Shown here piece by piece: positions 26,933 through 35,823 of a stretch of DNA of 64,000 bases (positions are counted from its first letter, which is position 1; each line of letters starts with the position of its first letter). The stretch comes from Pseudomonas fluorescens. Its GTDB lineage: Bacteria; Pseudomonadota; Gammaproteobacteria; Pseudomonadales; Pseudomonadaceae. The notes beneath the pieces were generated by a model, which did not search any database, was not told the DNA's origin, and was given only the letters and a program-made list of their open reading frames with translations. The translations under genes were made by a program, and so were the position numbers. The stretch covers positions 4,960,001 to 5,024,000 of the forward strand of contig LR782234.1 in assembly GCA_902825215.1 (NCBI GenBank), given 5' to 3'.

Positions 26933-28156
26933 TCATACTTCCGAGTCCCAGATAACGGTGACATTGCCGCGCAGGCGGTCGGTGAGAGCGGGATCCTTGA
27001 GCAGAAAATCAATGTCAAATCGCGTCATTTCGAAATGAATCGCGCCCGGCTTGCGATCCACATACAGGCCCGGTTGAAACGGACCGATCCAGTTGTTGAA
27101 ACTCAGCGGAAGGCGTGTGACGTTACCGTCGCTGCCGGGATGGGTGATGCCCGGTGGCAAGGTCATGAACACCTGGACGCGGGTGGTGTTGCCCTTCGTA
27201 CTGCCCAACCTGCAGCTGTTACCTCCGTACGAGTCACACAGCAACATGACCTTGAAGCGCGACGAGGCTGAAATGTGGAATGGCTGGTCGCGAAAAATCT
27301 TCGGCGGCTTGCGTCCGCTGTCCATCCAGCGCGCCCAGCCGCCCTCGGGTTCAAGGGTGACGTTATTGCCACCGGGCGGCAGGTCGACCTTCAGGGTGTG
27401 CTGCACGTCGAGGACAAAGTCGAGGGTCAGGTCGCCATCGTCGGGTCGCATCAGTGCCCCGAAATCGAAGTCGCCACCGGGTTCGATGCCATAGCGCATG
27501 GAGCCGGTATAGAGGCCTGAAGACATGCCCAGCGGGTTGGGTGTGCGCAGCTCATAGGCGAAATCGAGCGACTGGAATGACATGGAAGGAATGGCGTAGG
27601 CCGCATATTTGGTGCAAGGCGCTTCTACCGGTGTTTTCCAGAAAAAGCCGTACGATTTGGGACTGTAGGGCAGGTTGCCACTGAACCGGCAAGGCGCGGG
27701 GGCATTCACCCAGCTGCTTGTGGTCCAGAGCGCTCGGTGTCCTTCGACATCGTCTCCTTGCGTCCCTGTCAGTTCATTGGCTGTATGACTGAGGTGATAG
27801 GTTGAACCGATGCCGGTGATGCGGATCTCGACCGTTTCCGTCTCCTGCGTGTCGGCGTTGGTGACAGTCAGCCATCGCCAGTTGGCGGGGGCTTTCACCG
27901 CGATGCCATCACCTGGCACAAGAGAACCCGTGGAGGTGAAATTGACCGGCACACGAATACTGAACATGAGGTTTTCGGCACACTGATTCGGATAGTCCGC
28001 GCAATAACCGCTGTTCGGCGTCTGGTTGATGAATACGTTTTTGGAGGGCTGGGAAGGGTCCGGCCGAAACGTGGCGCGAATTTCCTGATTCGCGCCCTGA
28101 GCGGTAGATGCCGCCATCGTCAGAGCCAATGCCCAGCCGCGTGTGAATACCGTCAT
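26933..28156 (-). CDS. CfaE/CblD-family fimbrial tip adhesin (first copy)
   Basis: A 407-residue tip subunit with signal peptide (ending ASTAQGA), NQTPNSGYC near the N-terminus, TPNPLGMSSG, LTLDFVLDVQHTLKVDLPPG, RDQPFHISASSRF and GNVTVIWDSEV at the end. The ATG at 28156 follows the usher stop by two bases with AAGGCGGG upstream, so the two genes look translationally coupled. Its close relative lies at the operon end (24354-25580). Confidence 0.87.
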   Translation of the reverse strand: MTVFTRGWALALTMAASTAQGANQEIRATFRPDPSQPSKNVFINQTPNSGYCADYPNQCAENLMFSIRVPVNFTSTGSLVPGDGIAVKAPANWRWLTVTNADTQETETVEIRITGIGSTYHLSHTANELTGTQGDDVEGHRALWTTSSWVNAPAPCRFSGNLPYSPKSYGFFWKTPVEAPCTKYAAYAIPSMSFQSLDFAYELRTPNPLGMSSGLYTGSMRYGIEPGGDFDFGALMRPDDGDLTLDFVLDVQHTLKVDLPPGGNNVTLEPEGGWARWMDSGRKPPKIFRDQPFHISASSRFKVMLLCDSYGGNSCRLGSTKGNTTRVQVFMTLPPGITHPGSDGNVTRLPLSFNNWIGPFQPGLYVDRKPGAIHFEMTRFDIDFLLKDPALTDRLRGNVTVIWDSEV

Positions 28157-28158
28157 GA

Positions 28159-30681
28159 TCAACCCGCCTTCTGTTCAGTGGTCGTTACATCCGCCAGGGT
28201 GTCCGGCGTGCAGCGCAGATCACCGATCATCAGCACGTTGTTTTCGCTGCGATGGTCGGCCTCGTTGAGCCGGAACTGACACAGCAACTGGTTGCCCTGA
28301 CGCACTTCCAGCGTCGGCGAACCGGCATTCATTTCCATCGAAAAGAACCCGTCGACTTCGGTCACGCCACGGCTGGCGTGGTTGATCACGTGGTGCCCCT
28401 TGAGCGGTTGGCCCTGGGCATTGACCAGTCGACCGAGCACGGTGAACGTCTTCATCACGCGCACCTTGCGGTACTCCACGCCGCCCTTGTTCAGGTGATA
28501 ACGGGTCCGGGCCGGTTCAATGGTGGCGGCCGGAACGTTGTTGCCTTCGAAGTCGAAGCTCACCGAGCTGTTCTGGTACGCGGTGATCGGGATGAAGTTG
28601 CGCCCCGGCTTCAACGCCGCGCCGCCACCGCTGTAGTCGTCGGCACGCAGGACGATGTCGTCGATGTCCGACTCGACGTCGACGATCAGCCCGGCGCCGC
28701 GCACGTCGCTCTGGCTGGTCATGAGCATGTGCTCGCCGCCGAGCACCAGCGTGCTGTCGACGTTGAGGCCGCCGGTGTAGTTGCCGTTGTACGAGGAGCG
28801 CTGGAAAAACGCATCGCCGTTGACCGCCTCAGTACGGAAGTTGGTCAGGCCGGACATGCCCAGGCCATAGGTGTCGGTGAGCGCGGTAACCGACACGCTT
28901 TGCAGCACGTGGTCCTTGAAATTCTTGCGCCAGCCGAGCGAAGCATTGTTGTCGCGCTGGCCATCGCGAGCGGTGCGCGAGCCGATGCTGCCGGTGATCT
29001 GCTGGCCCGGCGCACCGAGCGCGATGTTGACGCTCAGGTCGACGCCACGGTTGCGCGCATCGCCACTGCTGTAGCTGCCCGGTCGGTCGAAAATCGACAG
29101 GCGCCAACTGGCGTCACTGCCCAGCAGCATGGTGCGCTGGGTCCAGCCGAGATCGACGCCCAGGCCCTCGACATTGCCCTCACTGTGCGCCACGCGAGCA
29201 TTGACCGAGTTCTTGCTGTTGAGCCGATGATTGAGCGCCAGCGAGGAATTGCTGGTCTGGCCGACAAACACATTGCGCGGACGAATACGCGTGCCATCGG
29301 GCAAGGTGTCGTAGGTGTTGGTGGTGTCGAGCCAACTGCGGTTGTGACTGACAACGAGACTGCCGGCGCCATAGTTGTAGAGGCTTTGCAGGTCCAGACC
29401 GGTGCCGTAATCCTCGGTCTTGTAGACGTTGGCGTAGACGCTGACGTGATTGGCCAGCGTCCAGTCGATGGACGTGCCGTACTGCAGTTTTTCGCGAATC
29501 TGCCGCGCCGACGCGCCGAGGATGACCCGCGGGTGCAGCAGATAGTTGACCGCTGCGCCGGCCGTCGGGCTGCCGCTGGCCTGGGTGTCCCAGTTGCTCA
29601 GCAGTTTCTGTTCTTCGCCGGCGAACAGGTTGTAGCGCCAGCGCTCGTCGAGGTTGCGCCAGTTGCTGGGCTTGTACACCAGCTCCTGGGTGGTGGAGGT
29701 GATCTGACCGTCTTCGATCAGGCGCACTTCCACTTCATAGATGCCACCGGGCAACGGCCGGGTATCGAGGGTCTGCAAGCCGGCCGGTACCGATTGCGTA
29801 TTGATCAGCAAACCGTCGCGCCAGATTTCCACCGAACCCTGACGGTTGGCGGTGACATAGATCGGGTAGACGCTGGGCATCGGGCTGTTGATGGCCAGGC
29901 TGTCGGAACTGCCATACATCACGCCGATGGCGGTGTCAGGGCTGGTGCCGAACGTGCGCGGCTGGCGCGTCAGCCCTTCGGAATTGGGGGTGAAATAGCC
30001 CAGACGGAAAAAACTGCCTTGCAGTTCGCGCTGGGTGTGCAGCTCGTGGACGGCGTGATACAGCTTGTCATCCGGGCCACCGAGGCGGGCCATTTGCAGG
30101 TTCAGCGTCTGGCTCCAGTTGCCCAGGCTGCCGCTGGCCTCAAGGCCGAACCGCCCACCGAGATCCTGGTCCTGGCCACCGTTGAGGTTGAGCTGATTAC
30201 GCACCATCAAGCCGCTGCTGCCACCGCTGGGCTGCTCGTAATAGCGCTTGGCGGAAACGTCACGCTCGGCATTTTCGGTGGCGATCGAAACCAGCGAATT
30301 TTCCAGGTTGTAGTGCACCGCCAGAAACTGATCCGGACAGGAACTGCTGCACGCGCCCAGCGGCGCACCGGGCTTGAAATAACTGGCCCACTTTTCCCGC
30401 TCGGCCGGGCCGAAACGGTTTTCGCTGGTGTCGGTGAATTCGAGCAGGGTGATGCGATCGTCGCGGGACAACACCACCATGGCCTCGCCCAGCGGCTGCT
30501 GGTCGACTTCGACCCGCACCGCCAGCGGCACATCAAAGAAATGCTCCTCGAAATCCGCTGGCAGCCCCTTGGCCTGTGCCAACAGGCTGCGGGGCGTGGT
30601 GCCGGCGGTGTTGGAAGCCACGGCAGCGCTGGCACAAAACAACAGCGCAAGCGCGGCCGCGATGGGTGTCATCGGGAACAT
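28159..30681 (-). CDS. Outer-membrane usher of class 5 fimbriae (CfaC/CooC/TcfC-like)
   Basis: An 840-residue outer-membrane assembly platform. It has a signal peptide (PMTPIAAALALLFCASAAVA), an N-terminal domain with a cysteine pair (GACSSSCPDQF), then a TcfC-type region and a long beta-barrel: GYFTPNSEGLTRQPRTFGTS, PGGIYEVEVRLIEDGQ and ARQIREKLQYGTSIDWTL. The C-terminal domain includes RTRYHLNKGGVEYRKVRV and VLGRLVNAQGQPLKGHHV. It translocates pilins delivered by the chaperone. The start at 30681 is chosen for the signal peptide; a TTG at 30729 is possible. It is the only usher in the operon and so must serve both pilins and both adhesins. Confidence 0.88.
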   Translation of the reverse strand: MFPMTPIAAALALLFCASAAVASNTAGTTPRSLLAQAKGLPADFEEHFFDVPLAVRVEVDQQPLGEAMVVLSRDDRITLLEFTDTSENRFGPAEREKWASYFKPGAPLGACSSSCPDQFLAVHYNLENSLVSIATENAERDVSAKRYYEQPSGGSSGLMVRNQLNLNGGQDQDLGGRFGLEASGSLGNWSQTLNLQMARLGGPDDKLYHAVHELHTQRELQGSFFRLGYFTPNSEGLTRQPRTFGTSPDTAIGVMYGSSDSLAINSPMPSVYPIYVTANRQGSVEIWRDGLLINTQSVPAGLQTLDTRPLPGGIYEVEVRLIEDGQITSTTQELVYKPSNWRNLDERWRYNLFAGEEQKLLSNWDTQASGSPTAGAAVNYLLHPRVILGASARQIREKLQYGTSIDWTLANHVSVYANVYKTEDYGTGLDLQSLYNYGAGSLVVSHNRSWLDTTNTYDTLPDGTRIRPRNVFVGQTSNSSLALNHRLNSKNSVNARVAHSEGNVEGLGVDLGWTQRTMLLGSDASWRLSIFDRPGSYSSGDARNRGVDLSVNIALGAPGQQITGSIGSRTARDGQRDNNASLGWRKNFKDHVLQSVSVTALTDTYGLGMSGLTNFRTEAVNGDAFFQRSSYNGNYTGGLNVDSTLVLGGEHMLMTSQSDVRGAGLIVDVESDIDDIVLRADDYSGGGAALKPGRNFIPITAYQNSSVSFDFEGNNVPAATIEPARTRYHLNKGGVEYRKVRVMKTFTVLGRLVNAQGQPLKGHHVINHASRGVTEVDGFFSMEMNAGSPTLEVRQGNQLLCQFRLNEADHRSENNVLMIGDLRCTPDTLADVTTTEQKAG

Positions 30682-30805
30682 GAACGCGTACTCGGATAAC
30701 GAACAATGGAAGTCCGTCGAGGCAGACAAAAACGACTGCCCCGACGGTCAAGCGCCAACCTTCAACGTTGCGCTTTGATGCCTGATCGATCGATCAAGTG
30801 AGCGG

Positions 30806-31285
30806 TTATGGCGTCACGGCGTCGAAGATCATCGCAACCGAACCGGTGTAGTCGCCCGGCTCGAAGTTGCTGCCCACGGCACTGATGTTCAGCGGCGCGC
30901 GGAAGTTGACGTCAGACTCGTCTATACCCACGACCATTTGCGGGGTCAGGTTCAGTTCCTTGTTATTGAACATCACGCGCAAGTCGATCGAGGTGCTGCC
31001 GGAGACCAGCTTCGGCAGGCTTTCGAGGCTGGCGTGAACCGAACCGTTGTTGTTGCGCACGTCGAAGAAACCGTTGACGTCGCGCATCTTGCCGGTGGTT
31101 GGCTGGTAGCTCATGTCCTGGTCCTTGTTGACCAGATCCGGGTCGGTCGGCACGACATAGAAACCGTTGGTCGGCACATGCGCGACAAGGCTGATCGAGT
31201 GCGACGCTTCACCGGCAGCGAATGCGCCGGTGGAACCCAGTGCGAGAAGAGCCAGTGGAGCGGCGATTGCGAGTTTCTTGAACAT
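30806..31285 (-). CDS. CS1-type fimbrial major subunit
   Basis: A 159-residue pilin. The signal peptide (MFKKLAIAAPLALLALGSTG, then AFA) is followed by a mature part beginning AGEASHSISLVAHVPTNGFY, which fits the exposed N-terminal strand of CooA/CblA-type pilins. FDVRNNNGSVHASL and NFEPGDYTGSVAMIFDA complete the family pattern. It is the first gene of the operon, as expected for the most abundant subunit, and is followed by a 124-base gap before the usher. Confidence 0.87.
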   Translation of the reverse strand: MFKKLAIAAPLALLALGSTGAFAAGEASHSISLVAHVPTNGFYVVPTDPDLVNKDQDMSYQPTTGKMRDVNGFFDVRNNNGSVHASLESLPKLVSGSTSIDLRVMFNNKELNLTPQMVVGIDESDVNFRAPLNISAVGSNFEPGDYTGSVAMIFDAVTP

Positions 31286-31323
31286 CGTTATGTACCTGTT
31301 TGCTTGATAGGGGGGATGAACAC

Positions 31324-31387
31324 TGAAAGTTCAAGCAGACCTGCCCGAGTCGGCGCCCGAGTTGAGCCAGATCAACTTGAACTTTCA
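31324..31387. promoter_or_regulatory. 12-base inverted repeat with 40-base spacer upstream of the pilin gene
   Basis: TGAAAGTTCAAG at 31324-31335 and CTTGAACTTTCA at 31376-31387 are exact reverse complements. They lie 39 to 102 bases upstream of the pilin ATG, so they could form an mRNA leader hairpin or a paired operator. Confidence 0.55.
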
Positions 31388-31503
31388 ATGTGGGCGCATC
31401 ATCGGCTGTCGACTCTGGAAAGTAAGCAGGCAACTTCCGACAACCTCGTAGTTAAACAACCCCATGACATGCAAGAAAAAACAGCAAAACAGCGATATTC
31501 CAA

Positions 31504-31617
31504 ACAGTAACTGTAAGCGATGCCCTACAGACAGTTTAAGTTGAAAAACCATACAGCAACTTCGCCCCGTTCACACAGTAACTTCACGACTAATAGAACA
31601 TATACTCTACAGCAACT
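31504..31617. promoter_or_regulatory. Four ACAGYAACT direct repeats upstream of the fimbrial operon
   Basis: The nonamer occurs at 31504-31512, 31553-31561, 31575-31583 and 31609-31617 (T, C, T, C at the variable base). The stretch is AT-rich and 220-330 bases upstream of the pilin start. It may be an array of regulator sites; the protein is unknown. Confidence 0.5.
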
Positions 31618-31746
31618 AGAGTGATGACTTTAACTTTCAGGTCACTGCGCGCAGATCCGCCCGGGAAATTCCTGCGCTTGCTTTTAGCCAGCGCCTGCCG
31701 CCCGTCAGCCACCCAGACCGCTGAGAAAAAACGTCTTGCGCGCTCG

Positions 31747-31762
31747 TTAAGATATATCTTAA
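31747..31762. promoter_or_regulatory. Perfect 16-base palindrome, candidate PadR/YqjI operator
   Basis: TTAAGATATATCTTAA lies 33 bases before the start of the PadR-type gene. PadR-family repressors commonly autoregulate through such AT-rich palindromes. The assignment rests on position and symmetry. Confidence 0.6.
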
Positions 31763-31794
31763 GTTGTATCTAAACACGACGAGAGAAGACTGAG

Positions 31795-32370
31795 ATGAGA
31801 GACCATCATTCCCCCCACCGCGAACACGGTGACAGCCGCGACGGCTTCGAACGGCGCCCCGGCCGCGAGCGCGGTGGCCGCGGCCCACGAGTATTCGCCC
31901 CCGGTGATCTGAAATTGCTGCTGCTGGCCCTGGTCGCCGAGCAGCCGTGCCATGGCTACGACTTGATCCGCCAGATCGAAAGCATGTTCGACGGCGCCTA
32001 CAGCCCGAGCCCCGGGGTGATCTACCCGACCCTGACCTTTCTTGAAGAAAGCGAACTGATCAGCGGCGACGCCGAAGGCGGCAAGAAACGTTACAGCGTC
32101 ACCGACGCCGGTCGTGTCTCGCTTGAGGAACAAGCGGTGGCGCTGGACGGTGTGCGCATGCGCATCGACGTCAGCAAGCGCTCGCTGCGCGGCCACGACC
32201 GGCCGCCGGAAATTCACGAGGCGGTGCACAACCTGCGCCACGCCCTGCAAATGCACCATGGACGCTGGAGCGCGGAAGAAATCCTGCGTGTACGCGACCT
32301 GCTCAACAACACCGCCAAAGCCATCGTCGACGGCCCCGCCGCTCGACCTGCACCGGAGAATGCCGAATGA
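31795..32370 (+). CDS. PadR-family regulator, YqjI-like
   Basis: A 191-residue repressor. The N-terminus is His/Arg/Gly-rich (DHHSPHREHGD), recalling the metal-binding leader of E. coli YqjI. The PadR winged helix follows: LLLLALVAEQPCHGYDLIRQ, PSPGVIYPTLTFLEE and GGKKRYSVTDAGR. In E. coli, YqjI is a nickel-responsive repressor of itself and of the ferric reductase yqjH. The next gene here is a YqjH-like reductase overlapping by four bases, so the same circuit is likely. A candidate operator lies immediately upstream. Confidence 0.85.
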   Translation: MRDHHSPHREHGDSRDGFERRPGRERGGRGPRVFAPGDLKLLLLALVAEQPCHGYDLIRQIESMFDGAYSPSPGVIYPTLTFLEESELISGDAEGGKKRYSVTDAGRVSLEEQAVALDGVRMRIDVSKRSLRGHDRPPEIHEAVHNLRHALQMHHGRWSAEEILRVRDLLNNTAKAIVDGPAARPAPENAE

Positions 32371-33152
32371 CCGCCATCGATACCCAGACCATTCACCGCG
32401 TCATGCATGAAATCAAACGCCGCAAGCTGCAAGTGTTGCGCGTGGTCGACCTGACCCCGCGCATGCGCCGCATCACCCTCGGCGGGCCGGAGCTGGCCGG
32501 TTTTATCAGCCTGGGCAGCGACGATCACGTGAAATTGCTGTTCCCGCAGAACGCCGAACAGGCAGCAGCGCTGGAAACGATGGTGCTCGGCGCCGGCAAG
32601 GATGAAGGTCCAAAGCCCGAAATGCGCGACTACACCCCGCGTCGCTATGATCTGGACAAAATGGAGCTGGACATCGATTTCGTCCTGCACGGCGACGGCC
32701 CTGCGTCGACGTGGGCCGAACAGGCGCAACCCGGCCAGTTTCTGCACATCGGCGGCCCGCGTGGCTCGATGATCGTGCCGGATATTTTTGACAGCTACCT
32801 GCTGATCGGCGACGAAACCGCCCTGCCCGCCATCGCCCGCCGCCTCGAAGGCCTGGCGGCCAATCGCAAGGCGCTGGTGGTGGTCGAAGTGGAAAACGGC
32901 GCCGAGCAGCAACCACTGGAAAGCGCCGCTCAGGTCAATGTGATCTGGGTGTTGCGCGAGGGCGGCAAGGACAACCTGCTGACCACCGTCAAGCAACTGC
33001 AGGTGCCCAAGGGCAATCTGTATGCGTGGGTCGCGACGGAAACCAAAGTCTCACGGCAGATTCGCCGGGTGCTGATCGATGAGCACGGGCTCGATGAGCA
33101 GTTCATCAAGGCGGCCGGCTACTGGCGCGCCGAGGGCTCCGACGACGAATAA
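32367..33152 (+). CDS. Siderophore-interacting FAD ferric reductase, YqjH-like
   Basis: A 261-residue cytoplasmic flavoprotein of the siderophore-interacting (ViuB/YqjH) family, which reduces ferric chelates with NADPH to release iron. Visible are LRVVDLTPRMRRITLGGPEL, the FAD-binding DYTPRRYD motif, GDGPASTWAEQAQPGQFLHI and GPRGSM, and the C-terminal YLLIGDETALPAIARRLE and YAWVATETKVSRQIRRVL. It overlaps the PadR gene by ATGA and so is co-regulated with it. Confidence 0.9.
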   Translation: MTAIDTQTIHRVMHEIKRRKLQVLRVVDLTPRMRRITLGGPELAGFISLGSDDHVKLLFPQNAEQAAALETMVLGAGKDEGPKPEMRDYTPRRYDLDKMELDIDFVLHGDGPASTWAEQAQPGQFLHIGGPRGSMIVPDIFDSYLLIGDETALPAIARRLEGLAANRKALVVVEVENGAEQQPLESAAQVNVIWVLREGGKDNLLTTVKQLQVPKGNLYAWVATETKVSRQIRRVLIDEHGLDEQFIKAAGYWRAEGSDDE

Positions 33153-33175
33153 TATTCCCCTGACCACTGTTCCCC

Positions 33176-33264
33176 TGTGGGAGCGAGCCTGCTCGCGAAT
33201 CGGTGCGTCAGTCACCAATGTTCTCGACTGTGCCGACGCTTTCGCGAGCAGGCTCGCTCCCACA
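33176..33264. repeat. Pseudomonad intergenic inverted repeat (GTGGGAGCGAGCCTGCTCGCGA family)
   Basis: Arms of about 22 bases (TGTGGGAGCGAGCCTGCTCG and its complement) surround a 45-base loop between convergent genes. A lone half-arm of the same family lies at 41135-41156. Confidence 0.85.
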
Positions 33265-33271
33265 CGGGTTC

Positions 33272-33910
33272 TCAACTTCGTGCGGTCCGTTTGCGGTCTA
33301 CGCCGATAATCAACAGGCCAATCAACACAAACCCCACCAATATCCCCCCGGCATTGATAAACACCTGTGGATAACCCAGCACCGCCACATCAATGAACGG
33401 ATATGCATACGCGCCAAGCAGATGCCCGCGCAGCAAGGCGTAGATGAAGTAAACCAGTGGATAGATCAGCCACAGCGGCAGATGCCACAGGCGCAAAGTG
33501 CCCTTCGGTACGCAGCACCACCAATAGCCAAGAAACAGCAGCGGCATGACATCGTGGAGCAATTCGTCAGCGATGAATTGCCAGCCTTCGGGATGCCACA
33601 AATGTCGCAGCAAAATGCTGTAAGCGAGGCCGACCACGGCGATGCTCACCGCCACCCCGCTGCTCACCCACGGCTGCAAGAACCAGCGCCGCGCTGCCGA
33701 GTCACGCGGTGTGACGGCACAGGTCAGCACCGTCGCCACCAGCGTATTGGTCAGTACCGTGAAGTAACTGAAGAAGCTCACCAGCCCGCCGAGCAGGCTC
33801 GCGCCGACGCTCAAACGCGCGAAGAAGATCAGGTACAGCTGAATGGCCAATCCGGCCCAGCCCAAAACAGCGGCACAGGTGATCAGGCGCTGACGCCAGG
33901 TTGCGTCCAT
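33272..33910 (-). CDS. Pr6Pr-family integral membrane protein
   Basis: A 212-residue protein with six or so hydrophobic helices. Characteristic stretches are GLVSFFSYFTVLTNTLVATV, DELLHDVMPLLFLGYWW and LPLWLIYPLVYFIYALLRG, with an ending GILVGFVLIGLLIIGVDRKR. These match the Pr6Pr/FAR-17a-like bacterial family, whose function is not known. It starts one base after the stop of the VF530-type gene, so the two form an operon. Confidence 0.82.
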   Translation of the reverse strand: MDATWRQRLITCAAVLGWAGLAIQLYLIFFARLSVGASLLGGLVSFFSYFTVLTNTLVATVLTCAVTPRDSAARRWFLQPWVSSGVAVSIAVVGLAYSILLRHLWHPEGWQFIADELLHDVMPLLFLGYWWCCVPKGTLRLWHLPLWLIYPLVYFIYALLRGHLLGAYAYPFIDVAVLGYPQVFINAGGILVGFVLIGLLIIGVDRKRTARS

Positions 33911-33911
33911 C

Positions 33912-34142
33912 TCAAAGCGGTCGCTTGGTGCGCATCAGCTTCACGTACAGACGCTCGACCTTCTCCCGCGCCCACGGGGTTTTGCGCAGGAAGGTCAGGC
34001 TCGACTTGATGCTCGGATCGCTCTTGAAACAACGGATATCGATGCGCTCCGCCAGCCCCGACCATTCGTAATGGGTCACCAGCGCGTTGAGGATCTGTTC
34101 AAGGGTTACGCCGTGCAGCGGATCAGGGGTGGGTTCGTTCAT
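33912..34142 (-). CDS. VF530/DUF2132-family small DNA-binding-like protein
   Basis: A 76-residue protein (MNEPTPDPLHGVTLEQILNA, then YEWSGLAERIDIRCFKSDPS, LTFLRKTPWAREKVE) matching the VF530 family, small conserved proteins of unknown role with a DNA-binding-like fold. The ATG at 34142 is preceded by AAAGG. It is first in a two-gene operon with the Pr6Pr membrane protein. Confidence 0.85.
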   Translation of the reverse strand: MNEPTPDPLHGVTLEQILNALVTHYEWSGLAERIDIRCFKSDPSIKSSLTFLRKTPWAREKVERLYVKLMRTKRPL

Positions 34143-34443
34143 GCCAGGCCTTTGAGCGAAGTGAAAATGCGTAAAGCCGCGCACCTTAGCCGAGGGGGTG
34201 ATCGGGTGAAAGGCCTACAAGCAAATGTAGGTCAACCCGAGAACATCGCAGGCCGGCAAGCGAGCGGCAATGCGCCCATTTGCCGCACTGTTACCGAATC
34301 CGAAACGCTGCATGTCGGCAAAAGCCCTTTCTCAATTTGTTACAGATCATTATCCTGCCGCCCTTCCGCTGAATCGCTTCACTGCCTGCGTCATATTGAA
34401 GCGCCGAAATTGCACTCCCAAAACATTAGAAAAAGACTTTTCC
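34143..34443. other. Promoter region of the oprB-like gene
   Basis: 301 bases with no supported gene. A small CCTACA/TGTAGG hairpin lies at 34214-34231; no regulator site is recognised. Confidence 0.5.
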
Positions 34444-35805
34444 ATGGCTGATTTTTCCTTCTCCCGAGACAGCGCTATCTCTGCCCTGTGCACCCTTGGC
34501 GGCTGCACTGCGCTCGGCCTCGCTGCTTGCGCGCATGCGGCGCCGGCGTTCGACAGTGAATCACCGTACATGCTCGGTGACTGGAACGGCACGCGCACCG
34601 AACTTTCGGAAAAAGGCTACGACTTCAAACTCGATTACACCGGCGAAATGGGCAGCAACCTGCACGGCGGTTACGACCACGATCGCACCGCGCGTTACAG
34701 CGACCAGTTCGGCCTCGGCACGCACCTGGACCTGCAGAAGATCCTCGGCTGGGACGACGCCGAGTTTCAGCTGACCATCACCAAGCGCAGCGGCAACAAC
34801 ATCAGCAACGACCGGATCAACGATCCACGGGTCGGTGGTTTCACTTCCGCTCAGGAAGTCTGGGGTCGGGGCCAGACCACCCGGCTGACGCAGATGTGGT
34901 ATCAGCAGAAATTCTTCGACCAGAAGCTCGACATCAAGGTCGGCCGTTTCGGCGAAGGCGAAGACTTCAACAGCTTCCCCTGCGATTTCCAGAACCTGGC
35001 GTTCTGCGGCTCGCAGGTCGGCAACTGGGTCGGCGGCATCTGGTACAACTGGCCGGTCAGCCAGTGGGCGCTGCGGATTAAATATCACCTGACGCCGGAG
35101 CTGTACGCACAGGTCGGCGCTTACGAGCAGAACCCGTCCAACCTTGATCGCGGCAACGGCTTCAAACTCAGCGGCAGCGGCACCCAAGGGGCGATCCTGC
35201 CGATCGAGCTGGTGTGGACGCCGAAGCTCAACGGTCTGCCTGGTGAATATCGTGCCGGTTATTACTACAGCAACGCCAAGGCTTCGGACGTTTACAAAGA
35301 CCAGAACGACCGGCCAGCCGCCCTCAGCGGCGCAGCCTATCGCAGTGCGTCGAGCAAACACGGCGTGTGGCTGGGCCTCCAGCAGCAGATCACCAGCGTG
35401 GCCAGCGATAACAGCCGCGGCCTGAGCGTGTTCGCCAACGCGACGATGCACGACAAGAAAACCAACGCGATCGACAACTACGTACAGGCCGGCCTCACCT
35501 ACAAAGGCCCGTTCGACGCGCGCGCCAGGGACGACATCGGTTTCGCCCTGGCCCGCGTGCACGTCAACCCGGCCTATCGCAAGAACGCCGAAGCGAGCAA
35601 CCGCGCCAACGCCGTGTATGACTACGACGATCCGTCCTTTCTGCCGCCGCAGGACACCGAATACAGCGCCGAGCTGTACTACGGCGTGCATGTGACGAAC
35701 TGGCTGACCGTGCGCCCGAACCTGCAATACATCCGTCACCCCGGTGGCGTGAACGACGTCGACGACGCCCTGATCGGCGGGATCAAGATCCAGTCGTCGT
35801 TCTAA
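34444..35805 (+). CDS. oprB: Carbohydrate-selective porin, OprB family
   Basis: A 453-residue outer-membrane porin for glucose and related sugars. The signal peptide ends near AACAHAAPA. The mature barrel begins SPYMLGDWNGTRTELSEKGY and shows the OprB pattern (FGLGTHLDLQKILGWDDAEF, DIKVGRFGEGEDFNSFPCDF, WYNWPVSQWALRIKYHLTPE), ending in phenylalanine (IKIQSSF), as outer-membrane proteins usually do. The ATG at 34444 is used because the longer frame from 34270 adds an implausible leader. It precedes the glucose dehydrogenase, a sensible pairing of sugar entry and periplasmic oxidation. Confidence 0.9.
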   Translation: MADFSFSRDSAISALCTLGGCTALGLAACAHAAPAFDSESPYMLGDWNGTRTELSEKGYDFKLDYTGEMGSNLHGGYDHDRTARYSDQFGLGTHLDLQKILGWDDAEFQLTITKRSGNNISNDRINDPRVGGFTSAQEVWGRGQTTRLTQMWYQQKFFDQKLDIKVGRFGEGEDFNSFPCDFQNLAFCGSQVGNWVGGIWYNWPVSQWALRIKYHLTPELYAQVGAYEQNPSNLDRGNGFKLSGSGTQGAILPIELVWTPKLNGLPGEYRAGYYYSNAKASDVYKDQNDRPAALSGAAYRSASSKHGVWLGLQQQITSVASDNSRGLSVFANATMHDKKTNAIDNYVQAGLTYKGPFDARARDDIGFALARVHVNPAYRKNAEASNRANAVYDYDDPSFLPPQDTEYSAELYYGVHVTNWLTVRPNLQYIRHPGGVNDVDDALIGGIKIQSSF

Positions 35806-35823
35806 AAAAACAGCGAAAACCCG

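Larger units (their letters stand above)
31286..31794. other. Divergent regulatory region of the fimbrial operon and the yqjI-like gene
   Basis: 509 bases with no gene. It contains a 12-base inverted repeat (31324-31335 and 31376-31387), four ACAGYAACT direct repeats (31504-31617) in AT-rich DNA, and a 16-base perfect palindrome next to the PadR gene (31747-31762). Confidence 0.7.

Noticed and set aside
26889..26936. Chaperone start at the ATG overlapping the adhesin stop
   Set aside because: The ATGA overlap looks attractive, but AGGAG before 26888 and the signal peptide beginning there are stronger evidence.
28252..30699. 815-codon open frame on the plus strand opposite the usher gene
   Set aside because: It is a shadow created by GC-rich third positions; its translation is low-complexity and matches no fold, while the minus-strand usher has signal peptide and family motifs.
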